Assembly (NCBI GenBank): GCA_938091985.1
Contig: CALKOE010000159.1
Coordinates: forward strand, 1-5,830
Origin: an uncultured Acidimicrobiales bacterium
Lineage (GTDB): Bacteria > Actinomycetota > Acidimicrobiia > Acidimicrobiales > Aldehydirespiratoraceae
Reading direction: 5' to 3'
Length of the DNA: 5,830 bases
Shown: piece after piece, positions 1 to 5,828 of the stretch
Layout: each line of letters starts with the position of its first letter
How positions within the stretch are numbered: the stretch's first letter is position 1
Program-made: the position numbers and the translations under genes
Notes under the pieces: model-generated
Told to the model about the DNA's origin: nothing
The model's input: the letters and a program-made list of their open reading frames with translations, nothing else
The model's database searches: none

Positions 1-381
1 CGACGTGCGCTCACCGAGGTTCACGGGCGGCCGGTGCTCAACAGCCCGAAGAATGGCAGAGCACGCACAGTTCCCATACCGACCTTTCTTGTAGACCTGC
101 TATCACAGCACCTGGCCGGGCGAAGCGTTGATGGCGACCAGTCCGCTCAGGTATTCGTGGCACGCACCGGAGCCATCTACCGACACTCCAACTTCTACAG
201 CCGAGTGTTCAAGCCCGCTGTGCAGCAGATAGGCCGCAAGGGCTTCCGATTCCACGACCTCCGCCACACCTACGCAACGCTCCTCATTAGCGAAGGTGCA
301 CACCCTCGGGTGGTGATGGATCGAATGGGCCACTCCTCGATCCAAATCACCATGAACACCTACGGGCACCTCTTCCCATAA
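1..381 (+). CDS. Tyrosine recombinase/phage-type integrase, C-terminal part (5' end outside window)
   Basis: The open frame runs in from the left edge and encodes the C-terminal half of the catalytic domain of a tyrosine site-specific recombinase. Visible catalytic positions are a probable beta-hairpin Lys (codon at 49) followed by an RTVPIP segment, the H-x-x-R box in FHDLRHTYATLL (His codon 253, Arg codon 262), the second His in MGHSSIQ (codon 331) and the nucleophile Tyr in NTYGHLFP (codon 361). The first catalytic Arg would lie upstream of the window. Proteins of this family cut and rejoin DNA at att sites to integrate or excise phages and integrative elements. The frame stops at TAA 379-381, only six codons after the Tyr, while coding-like sequence continues in frame beyond it. 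The gene points at the 3' end of a tRNA gene 150 bp away, a common arrangement for tRNA-targeting elements. The family call is secure, but activity of this copy is uncertain. Confidence 0.9.
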   Translation, partial: RRALTEVHGRPVLNSPKNGRARTVPIPTFLVDLLSQHLAGRSVDGDQSAQVFVARTGAIYRHSNFYSRVFKPAVQQIGRKGFRFHDLRHTYATLLISEGAHPRVVMDRMGHSSIQITMNTYGHLFP

Positions 382-486
382 GAAGACGAGGCAACGATCA
401 ACGGCCTCGATCGGGCATTCCGACAGGCATCTTTGAACGTCTCGCGGCCTCCACGCGGCCTAAGCGCCATCGCGCAGTCTGCCTAA
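382..486 (+). other. In-frame tail of the integrase gene after a premature-looking stop
   Basis: After TAA 379-381 the same frame stays open for 34 codons to a second TAA at 484-486. It begins EDEATINGLDRAFRQA, which resembles the tail that normally follows the YGHLFP block in actinobacterial phage integrases, typically an acidic stretch and then a Leu-Asp-x-x-Phe-Arg helix. This suggests that a sense codon at 379-381 mutated to TAA. The resemblance is judged from memory of the family, not from an alignment. Confidence 0.5.
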
Positions 487-501
487 CACCGGCGAAAACG
501 G

Positions 502-529
502 GAAGATCCCCGCCGTAGCAGGGATCTTC
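502..529 (-). terminator. Rho-independent-like terminator of the tRNA-fMet gene
   Basis: A perfect 9-bp inverted repeat, GAAGATCCC (502-510) and GGGATCTTC (521-529), encloses a 10-nt loop. Read on the minus strand it begins two bases after the encoded CCA end of the tRNA. It is followed by a short T4 run (complement of 495-498). Position and strand fit termination of the tRNA transcript. On the plus strand no T-run follows, so it is less likely to serve the integrase gene. Confidence 0.7.
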
Positions 530-531
530 GT

Positions 532-608
<77 letters not shown>

Positions 609-615
609 ACTGACG

Positions 616-644
616 AAGCTACAGCCGCCCACCGGGTGCAACAA
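616..644 (-). promoter_or_regulatory. Probable sigma-70-type promoter of tRNA-fMet
   Basis: On the minus strand a -35-like TTGTTG (644-639) and a -10-like TAGCTT (621-616) are separated by exactly 17 bp. The -10 ends seven bases before the mature tRNA 5' end at 608, so the 5' leader would be very short. It was found by eye and fits the consensus only moderately. Confidence 0.5.
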
Positions 645-714
645 CCTCTGCGACCAGGGACCAACGGCTCTTTCGCGCCCGGTTGGTGTCACCTACGCTG
701 CAGCTCCGACGTCT

Positions 715-719
715 GGAGG
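715..719 (+). promoter_or_regulatory. Shine-Dalgarno sequence that favours the GTG start at 723
   Basis: GGAGG lies three bases before GTG 723. The spacing is short, but it is the only good ribosome-binding site near the 5' end of this frame. There is no in-frame ATG before the conserved region, so it decides the start. Confidence 0.55.
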
Positions 720-722
720 CCC

Positions 723-1943
723 GTGAGCACCGAAGCGCGAGTTGCAGCCCTCTACGAAGGCCACCTGACCCTCGACGAGGCAATCGCAAGTGTCCCGCTC
801 AGTCTCCGCCAGAAGATCGAGCTCCGGGTGTTGACCTCTGTCATCGCGGTGACTCGCCCCCTCTATTGGTTCGTTCGCAAGCGACTCGGTCGCCCGTTCG
901 AGATAACCGCCGACCTCGAGGAGGTCGCTGCAGTGCCGAGCCCGGCCCGGGGCGCCCGAACCCGCGAGACCGACCAGGGCGACTACCTCACCCAGGAGCA
1001 GATCGCGGAATACGAACAGCGCGGCGTGATCGGCCCGCTCCCCCTCCTCACGCCCGAAGAAGCCACCGCACTGCGCGACTGGGTGGTCTCGGAACACGAG
1101 GCCGACTGGCACGGCAAGTCGCCGCTCGGGGCTGACGCGGTGGCTGCGCTGAAGCACAACGATCTCTGGAATATCAACCACGGGGCGATCTGGCAAGAGC
1201 GCAACTTCGACGAGATGAAGGACATGGCTCAGCACCCGGTGCTCGCCCAGCGGGTCGCGAGTCTGCTCGGCGACGAGGTGGTGGTGTGGCGCACCCAGAT
1301 CTTCTTCGTCGACCACCACCAACAGGGCACGTTCTGGCACTCGGCCACCACGTTCACCGAAGACGGTGATCTACCTGCGCTCACCGCGCCGGAAGAGATC
1401 CCTGAACCGATGATCAACGTGAGTTGCTGGATCGCCCTCGAAGATGTCGACAAGGACAACGCCTGCCTCCGCCTCATTCCCGGCACTCACTCCGATGTCC
1501 GGCTCGACACCATGATTCGCCGCTTCTCTCGCGACCGGGTGGGGTTCTTGATGAGCATGGAACCCGCAGACCGCCGCTCGGCGATCATCGCGCTGCGCTA
1601 CAGCGGCGACATCTTCATGGCCGGACGGCTGGCGTTCGACCTTGCCCTGCGCCTCGTGCCCGACCTCTACGAAACCGCCACCCCCGAGCACTATCCGATG
1701 AGGGCCGGCGAGTGTCTGCTGTTCAGCAGCAACAACCTGCACGGTTCCTACGGCAACGCCACCGACGCCCCGCGACTCGCCATGGGCATTCGCTACACCT
1801 CGGCCGACGTCGGCATCTACGAAGGCCAGCCGACGATCCCGTACGGAACCGGCACCGGCAACTCCGACATCGACACCACACCCTTCCGTGGTGGCGTGCC
1901 CGCGCACACGAGCGACGGCACGGTCACCGGCGGTCCAACCTGA
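723..1943 (+). CDS. PhyH/SyrB2-like Fe(II)/2-oxoglutarate enzyme with halogenase-type HxA triad
   Basis: This 406-residue protein has an N-terminal helical region of about 95 residues and then a double-stranded beta-helix of the phytanoyl-CoA dioxygenase superfamily. Metal-site residues seen are His206 in FWHSATTF and His340 in NNLHGSY. The usual HxD carboxylate position is Ala208. Loss of that Asp is characteristic of non-haem iron halogenases such as SyrB2 and CytC3 (HxA), where the vacant site binds chloride or bromide. Other SyrB2-like blocks are the WHxAxTF string, CLRLIPGTHSD about 60 residues later, MRAGECLLF before the distal His, and Arg351 and Arg357 in RLAMGIRY. By analogy with SyrB2 Arg248 and Arg254 these bind 2-oxoglutarate or order the active site. 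SyrB2 itself is about 310 residues, so the N-terminus here is extra. GTG 723 follows GGAGG. A CoA-transferase-family gene begins 16 bp downstream, probably in one operon. The fold is near certain, halogenation is inferred, and the substrate is unknown. The alternative is a degenerate oxygenase. Confidence 0.85.
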   Translation: MSTEARVAALYEGHLTLDEAIASVPLSLRQKIELRVLTSVIAVTRPLYWFVRKRLGRPFEITADLEEVAAVPSPARGARTRETDQGDYLTQEQIAEYEQRGVIGPLPLLTPEEATALRDWVVSEHEADWHGKSPLGADAVAALKHNDLWNINHGAIWQERNFDEMKDMAQHPVLAQRVASLLGDEVVVWRTQIFFVDHHQQGTFWHSATTFTEDGDLPALTAPEEIPEPMINVSCWIALEDVDKDNACLRLIPGTHSDVRLDTMIRRFSRDRVGFLMSMEPADRRSAIIALRYSGDIFMAGRLAFDLALRLVPDLYETATPEHYPMRAGECLLFSSNNLHGSYGNATDAPRLAMGIRYTSADVGIYEGQPTIPYGTGTGNSDIDTTPFRGGVPAHTSDGTVTGGPT

Positions 1944-1949
1944 GGGAGC

Positions 1950-1954
1950 AGGGG
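1950..1954 (+). promoter_or_regulatory. Shine-Dalgarno sequence of the CoA-transferase gene
   Basis: AGGGG ends five bases before ATG 1960, and a second purine-rich stretch, AGGGAG, lies at 1943-1948. This supports the ATG at 1960 over continuation of the frame upstream, which would overlap the preceding gene. It also supports independent translation of the second gene on a shared transcript. Confidence 0.6.
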
Positions 1955-1959
1955 CATAC

Positions 1960-3258
1960 ATGCCAACGACAACGACACCGGCCGACGCCGCGGAACTCAT
2001 CGCCGCAACCGACTCGATTGCGGTGCCGCTCGGGCCGGGCGTTCCCGGCCAATTTCTCCACGCGCTGGGGGCTCGCGAGGCCTGGGACGACCTTCGGGTG
2101 TTCGGGGCGCTCCTCCCCGATCTCTACGAGTTGTTCACGCGGCCGGGCGTTTCGCTGCGGAGTGGTTTCTTTGGGCCGGCTGAACGGTTCCTGATCGCCG
2201 CCGGCGCCGACGTCCAATTCGTGCCCGCCGACTTCCGGCGTTTCGCACCAGCGCTGGAGCAGATCGCACCCCGGGTGGTCGCCACCGCAGCCGCTCAGCC
2301 CGATAGCGACGGCTGGATGAGCCTCTCGCTGCACGCCGGCGCCTCGGTAGAGGAACTGAAGCGCGCCGCAGCCGACCCGGCGCGGCTCTGCGTGGTCGAA
2401 ACGAGTCCGTCGTTTCCCCGCACGCTCGGTCTCCCGCCGGAACACCGCCACGCACTCCATGTCGACGAGGTCGATGTGATCATCGAGGGCGATGCCTCGC
2501 CATTCGAGCTGGCCGACGCGCCCGCTTCCGACGTGGAACAGGCGATCGCCGCCTTCGCGGCCGACTTCGTTCCCGAGGGCGCCACCCTCCAGACCGGCAT
2601 CGGCGGCATTCCCAACACCGTGGCCACGCTTCTCGCCGAGCGATCGGGCGGTGGCTACGGCATCCATTCCGAGATGTTCACCACCGGGCTGATGCGGCTG
2701 TGCAAGGCCGGCAAGGTCACCAACGATCACAAGGGTGAGTTCGACGGATTCGCGGTCACCACCTTCGCTGCCGGGACGCCTGAGCTCTACGAGTGGCTCG
2801 ACGGCAACGAGAGTGTGCGTTTCCTCCCGGTCGACATCGTCAACTCGCCCGAGAAGATCAGCCGCAACCGAGAGATGATCACCATCAACGGTGCGATGAG
2901 CGTCGACCTTGCCGGGCAGGTGATCGCCGACACGATCGGCGGTGCTCAGTTCTCCGGCATCGGCGGCCACGAAGACTTCATCGCCGGTGCCGGCCTCGAG
3001 CTCAGCGACCGCTCGCTGATCTGCCTGCCGGCGACGACAACGGTCGACGGCCAGATGGTGTCCCGCATCGCCGGAGTCGCGGCCGCCGGATCCATCGTCA
3101 CCACGCCCCGCCATCAGATCGACGTGGTCATCACGGAGTTCGGCGTGGCCGAACTGGCCGGGAAGACGGTCCGTGAGCGGGCCGCCGCGCTGGCATCGAT
3201 CGCGCACCCGGACTTCAGGGCCGAACTGGAAGAGTGCGGAACCCGCTGGCCGACCTGA
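1960..3258 (+). CDS. Acetyl-CoA hydrolase/4-hydroxybutyrate CoA-transferase family protein
   Basis: This 432-residue protein has the two-domain layout and normal length of class I CoA-transferases of the acetyl-CoA hydrolase/transferase family. These move CoA between an acyl-CoA and a free carboxylate through a glutamyl-CoA thioester in the cytoplasm. The C-terminal half carries the hallmark blocks: QTGIGGIPN (from residue 211), YGIHSEMFTTG with the presumed catalytic Glu238, VDIVNSPEKISRN, SGIGGHEDFIAGA (from residue 332) and ITEFGVAEL near the end. The N-terminal half is less conserved, as usual. ATG 1960 has a good ribosome-binding site. It starts 16 bp after the halogenase-like gene on the same strand, suggesting a functional pair in which it could activate or release a CoA-linked substrate. 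The exact donor and acceptor cannot be read from sequence. It ends 7 bp from the convergent DUF1905 gene, with no terminator visible between. Confidence 0.9.
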   Translation: MPTTTTPADAAELIAATDSIAVPLGPGVPGQFLHALGAREAWDDLRVFGALLPDLYELFTRPGVSLRSGFFGPAERFLIAAGADVQFVPADFRRFAPALEQIAPRVVATAAAQPDSDGWMSLSLHAGASVEELKRAAADPARLCVVETSPSFPRTLGLPPEHRHALHVDEVDVIIEGDASPFELADAPASDVEQAIAAFAADFVPEGATLQTGIGGIPNTVATLLAERSGGGYGIHSEMFTTGLMRLCKAGKVTNDHKGEFDGFAVTTFAAGTPELYEWLDGNESVRFLPVDIVNSPEKISRNREMITINGAMSVDLAGQVIADTIGGAQFSGIGGHEDFIAGAGLELSDRSLICLPATTTVDGQMVSRIAGVAAAGSIVTTPRHQIDVVITEFGVAELAGKTVRERAAALASIAHPDFRAELEECGTRWPT

Positions 3259-3265
3259 GCCGCCG

Positions 3266-3592
3266 CTACTCGGGGGCGACGTCGATCTCGAACCCGGCGA
3301 CGTCGCCGATCTCGACCTTCTCCTTGGTTCGCACTGCCTTCTTCACCGGCAGTACGTAGCAGCCTGACTTGGAGTCGGGAAAGATCGATGTCCGCCACTC
3401 GCTCGATCCGAGACGGACCGTCACCTTGACCGAGCCGAATCCCTTGCGAGGGAGCTCCATGTCGCGCACGTCTTCCGACACATCGGCCGGCACCGTGGCG
3501 AAGACCCACGACGCGTCCTTCTTTGCGTCCCATTCATAGAGCTCAGCTTCGAACTCGAAGGTCGCGTCCACCCGTGCGACGGTAGTGGCCAT
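3266..3592 (-). CDS. DUF1905 domain protein
   Basis: This 108-residue protein matches the DUF1905 small beta-barrel pattern almost throughout. It has an FEFEAELYEWD opening strand (from residue 12), WVFATVPADVSEDV (29-42), GFGSVKVTVRLG (51-62), EWRTSIFPDSKSGCYVLPVKKAVR (65-88) and a closing Gly-Asp plus strand near 97-105. The domain occurs alone or fused to other small domains, and its biochemical role is not established, so I assign none. The chosen ATG (3592-3590) leaves the domain intact with a short leader. An in-frame ATG at 3604-3602 would add only four residues. Neither has an obvious ribosome-binding site. The start codon shares two bases with the divergent lactonase gene, so its promoter must lie inside that gene. 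Its stop is 7 bp from the stop of the convergent CoA-transferase gene. Confidence 0.85.
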   Translation of the reverse strand: MATTVARVDATFEFEAELYEWDAKKDASWVFATVPADVSEDVRDMELPRKGFGSVKVTVRLGSSEWRTSIFPDSKSGCYVLPVKKAVRTKEKVEIGDVAGFEIDVAPE

Positions 3593-4343
3593 GGACGTCA
3601 CCATCGAGCCGCTCGACTGCGGCACCCTCACGGCCGGTCGCTCGATGTTCGAGGCCGGCGCCGACGACACGCCGAGGGAGCTTCCGGTACCGGCCTGGCT
3701 CATTCGTCACGGCGACGAGCTCGCGCTCTTCGACTGCGGCATGCACGCCGAGCTCACGACACCGGGGCCGGCCCGCGAGGTGATCGAGTTGTTCTTCGAG
3801 CTCGGATTGACGGCCGACGACCTGGTCGGAGCTCGGCTCACCGCGGCCGGCATCGACCCTGCGGACATCGGCATCGTGGTGCTGTCACATCTCCATTTCG
3901 ACCATGTTGGCGGTCTCGCGCAATTGCCGAACGCGCGCCTCCTCGTGCAACGCAACGAGTGGGCGGCCGGGTTCGACCCAGACCTTGCGGCGGCGAACAC
4001 ACTCAACCCCACCGACTTCGACCTCGGCCACGACGTGGTCCAACTCGATGGCGAGCACGACGTGTTCGGCGACGGCCGAGTGACCTGCATCCCGACTCCA
4101 GGGCATACCCCGGGCCATCAGTCGCTCCGTGTGCGGCTGGCCGATCGCGAGGTCGTGCTGTGCGCCGACTGTGCCTACTTCGCCGAAACCCTCGATGGCG
4201 GAGCGCTGCCGCCGATCGGCCACGACCACACCGAGCAAGCCGCCAGCATCGAGCGGCTCAGGGGTCTTCGGGCAGCGGGGGCAACACTGATTCCGGGTCA
4301 TGACGCCGCGGTGATGGCGACGCTTCCGGCAACGCTGCGCTGA
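3591..4343 (+). CDS. Metallo-beta-lactamase-fold hydrolase, AiiA-like N-acyl homoserine lactonase family
   Basis: This 250-residue protein has a complete dinuclear metal site: HLHFDH (His100, His102, Asp104, His105), His172 in PGHTPGHQS, Asp193 in CADCAY and His237 in IPGHDA. Length and spacing closely follow Bacillus AiiA (250 residues, ligands near 104-109, 169, 191 and 235). Tyr196, three residues after the bridging Asp, matches the catalytic Tyr194 of AiiA. The N-terminus (EPLDCG, then PVPAWLIRHG and LFDCG) also has the AHL-lactonase family layout. Such enzymes open the lactone ring of acyl-homoserine lactones and quench quorum sensing. Other lactones or esters are possible. No signal peptide is seen, so it is probably cytoplasmic. 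ATG 3591 is preferred over GTG 3585 because the conserved part starts immediately. No clear ribosome-binding site is visible. The last 28 codons overlap the convergent NADH dehydrogenase gene. Confidence 0.88.
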   Translation: MDVTIEPLDCGTLTAGRSMFEAGADDTPRELPVPAWLIRHGDELALFDCGMHAELTTPGPAREVIELFFELGLTADDLVGARLTAAGIDPADIGIVVLSHLHFDHVGGLAQLPNARLLVQRNEWAAGFDPDLAAANTLNPTDFDLGHDVVQLDGEHDVFGDGRVTCIPTPGHTPGHQSLRVRLADREVVLCADCAYFAETLDGGALPPIGHDHTEQAASIERLRGLRAAGATLIPGHDAAVMATLPATLR

Positions 4344-5601
4344 GCTCGGCGGAGGACACCACCACCCGACTCCCGCGGTCATACGTGAGGTAGTTCCACA
4401 TCCAGTTGACCAACACGTTGGCCCGGTTGCGGAAACCGATCAGCATCACGAGGTGAAGACCCAGCCACGCGAGCCAGCCCAGCGGTCCGCTCAGTCGCAT
4501 GCCATTGGGCAACTCGGCCACGGCGGCGTGGCGACCGATCGTCGCCATCGAACCCTTGTCGCGGTATTCGAACTTGCCCGGCGGGTCTCCGTCACCCACT
4601 CGCGACGCGATGAGGGCAGCGACGTGACGCCCGCCCTGCATCGCAACCGGGGCGACCTGCGGAAGCGGCCGGCCGTCGGACGTTGGGCTCGCAGCGAGGT
4701 CTCCGATCACGAAGACGCCCGGGTGGCCCTCAACCTCGAGCTGATCGTTCACGACGATCCGACCGCTCGGCACCGTGGCGAACGGGCCTTCGTCGCCAAT
4801 GGGGTTCGCCCGCACTCCGGCGGCCCACACCAGCGTCTGCGTCGGGAGTTCTCGACCATCGGCGAACCGCACGGCAGCGGGGGTCACTTCCGCCACCGCC
4901 GTGTCGGTCATCACTTCCACTCCGAGCTTCTCGAGACTGCGCCGCGCTCGAGCGGAGAGCTTCGGATCGAACGAGCCGAGAATTCGGTCGGCGGCCTCGA
5001 CCAGCACGATCCGGGTGGCCGCCACATCGAGCGATCGGAAGTCACGGCGCAACACTCGGTGAACGAGTTCGGCCAACCCTCCGGCCAACTCGACGCCAGT
5101 CGGCCCGGCTCCCACGATCACAAAGTTCAGTGCCCCCGCGTCTACGATGTCGGGTCGAGCGTCGACTGCCTCGAAGCGTTCGAGCACATGCGTCCGCACA
5201 GCCAGGGCATCAGCCGCGCTCTTGAGTCCGAAGGCATGTTCCTCGACGCCGGCGACGCCGAACGTGGCCGTCACTGCACCACAGGCGAGTATCAAGGAGT
5301 CGTAGCCGAGCGAGGCGCCGCCATCGAGGTGGAGCGTGCGGGACACTGGGTCGATCGCGTCCACCCGGCCGAGACGTACCCGGACGTTGCGTTGCCGCTG
5401 AAAGACTCCGCGAACGGCATAACAGACGTCGTCGACGTCGAGACCGGCCGTGGCCACCTGGTAGAGCAGCGGTTGAAACGTGTGGTGATTGCGAGCATCG
5501 ACGATCGTGATGTCGACCGGCAGGTCGGCCATGGCCCGCGCCGCGGCGAGTCCGCCAAACCCGGCTCCCACCACCACAACTCGATGTCGACGAACGACCA
5601 T
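4258..5601 (-). CDS. ndh: Type II NADH dehydrogenase-like FAD oxidoreductase
   Basis: This 447-residue protein has the two-dinucleotide-fold architecture of NDH-2 enzymes, which pass electrons from NADH through FAD to quinone at the inner face of the membrane without pumping protons. Seen in order are VVGAGFGG (FAD, residues 11-17), HHTFQPLLYQVATAGL (39-54, an NDH-2 hallmark), VIVGAGPTGVELAG (NADH, 161-174), LVEAADRIL (200-208), TLVWAAGVRA (256-265), VFVIGD (FAD, 296-301) and QVAPVAMQGGRHVA (315-328, quinone-side region). The amphipathic segment at about 374-406 (GWLAWLGLHLVMLIGF, then NWMWNYL) is the family's usual membrane anchor. The tail after about 412 is Pro/Ser/Glu-rich and unconserved-looking, and its last 28 residues are encoded opposite the lactonase gene. 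ATG 5601 places the FAD motif normally, but the ribosome-binding site is weak. A CRP-type palindrome lies just upstream. Other flavoproteins of the same fold are a lesser possibility. Confidence 0.92.
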   Translation of the reverse strand: MVVRRHRVVVVGAGFGGLAAARAMADLPVDITIVDARNHHTFQPLLYQVATAGLDVDDVCYAVRGVFQRQRNVRVRLGRVDAIDPVSRTLHLDGGASLGYDSLILACGAVTATFGVAGVEEHAFGLKSAADALAVRTHVLERFEAVDARPDIVDAGALNFVIVGAGPTGVELAGGLAELVHRVLRRDFRSLDVAATRIVLVEAADRILGSFDPKLSARARRSLEKLGVEVMTDTAVAEVTPAAVRFADGRELPTQTLVWAAGVRANPIGDEGPFATVPSGRIVVNDQLEVEGHPGVFVIGDLAASPTSDGRPLPQVAPVAMQGGRHVAALIASRVGDGDPPGKFEYRDKGSMATIGRHAAVAELPNGMRLSGPLGWLAWLGLHLVMLIGFRNRANVLVNWMWNYLTYDRGSRVVVSSAELSAALPEASPSPRRHDPESVLPPLPEDP

Positions 5602-5613
5602 TCGCTCATCTTG

Positions 5614-5641
5614 ACTGCTTGTGATCTATTTCACAAGCAGT
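5614..5641. promoter_or_regulatory. CRP/GlxR-type operator upstream of the ndh-like gene
   Basis: This is a perfect 11-bp inverted repeat, ACTGCTTGTGA / TCACAAGCAGT, with a 6-bp spacer. Its core TGTGATCTATTTCACA (5620-5635) matches the CRP consensus TGTGA-N6-TCACA and also the narrower actinobacterial GlxR form TGTGA-NN-TA-NN-TCACA. It ends 12 bp before the ndh-like ATG, so a bound regulator would cover the promoter or 5' leader, which would favour repression. A -35-like TTGTGA lies within it on the minus strand, but I see no convincing -10. It could alternatively form an RNA hairpin. Confidence 0.75.
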
Positions 5642-5660
5642 TTCGGGTGGACCCCCGGAA

Positions 5661-5692
5661 CTGTCGCTCGGGGCGCTGACCCCGAGCGACAG
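5661..5692 (-). terminator. Strong GC-rich hairpin, probable terminator of the right-edge gene
   Basis: A perfect 13-bp inverted repeat, CTGTCGCTCGGGG (5661-5673) and CCCCGAGCGACAG (5680-5692), has a 6-nt loop. It begins 19 bp beyond the stop codon of the minus-strand gene at the right edge. No T-run follows on either strand, so it would be a U-less terminator of the kind common in high-GC actinobacteria, or it may insulate the ndh-like gene from upstream transcription. The strand assignment comes from position only. Confidence 0.6.
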
Positions 5693-5711
5693 ATCCTTGG
5701 AGGGGAACCTG

Positions 5712-5828
5712 TCAGCCGCCGACGACGGCTTCGTACATCGAACGGTCCATCACCTGATCATCGGTGAGTACGTCTTCGTATTCGACGGTGTCGAATTCGA
5801 TGTAGTACTGCTGGGCGTTCTGTGAGGT
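5712..5828 (-). CDS. C-terminal 38 codons of an unidentified gene (5' end outside window)
   Basis: From the right edge, one minus-strand frame runs open for 38 codons to TGA at 5714-5712. Codon third positions are G/C-rich like those of the neighbours, and the frame ends just before a strong hairpin, both of which support real coding. The visible peptide is acidic and Tyr-rich (for example YYIEFDTVEYEDVL) and ends EAVVGG. I do not recognise a family from this fragment and assign no function. The gene is in the same orientation as the ndh-like gene, but the hairpin and operator in between argue against one transcript. Confidence 0.6.
   Translation of the reverse strand, partial: TSQNAQQYYIEFDTVEYEDVLTDDQVMDRSMYEAVVGG

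Larger units (their letters stand above)
609..722. other. 114-bp intergenic region between tRNA-fMet and the halogenase-like gene
   Basis: The tRNA and the halogenase-like gene diverge from this region. Its left half holds the tRNA promoter. For the rightward gene only a weak -10-like TACGCT (694-699) is visible, with no good -35 partner. An open frame continues upstream of 723 to a GTG at 636, but it would run through the tRNA promoter and adds a non-conserved-looking, Cys/Trp/Pro-rich segment, so I treat this stretch as non-coding. Confidence 0.45.

Noticed and set aside
660..687. Inverted repeat ACCAAC / GTTGGT in the tRNA-halogenase intergenic region
   Set aside because: It has only six paired bases around a 16-nt loop with no consensus to a known operator, so it is likely to occur by chance.
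636..722. Upstream extension of the halogenase-like frame to GTG 636
   Set aside because: It would overlap the tRNA promoter, has no ribosome-binding site, and the added segment does not look like part of the domain. GTG 723 with GGAGG is preferred.
693..2000. Minus-strand frames opposite the halogenase-like gene (693-1340 and 1371-2000)
   Set aside because: They are Val/Gly/Asp-rich peptides without motifs, antisense to a well-supported gene.
1924..3207. 427-codon open frame on the minus strand opposite the CoA-transferase gene
   Set aside because: It is low-complexity, Arg/Gly/Asp-rich peptide with no recognisable motif, fully antisense to a gene with clear family motifs. Long antisense frames are expected in high-GC DNA.
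4453..5679. 408-codon plus-strand frame opposite the ndh-like gene
   Set aside because: It has Arg/His/Gly-rich composition and no family motif, and it runs through the CRP-type palindrome. It is a shadow of the NDH-2 coding frame.
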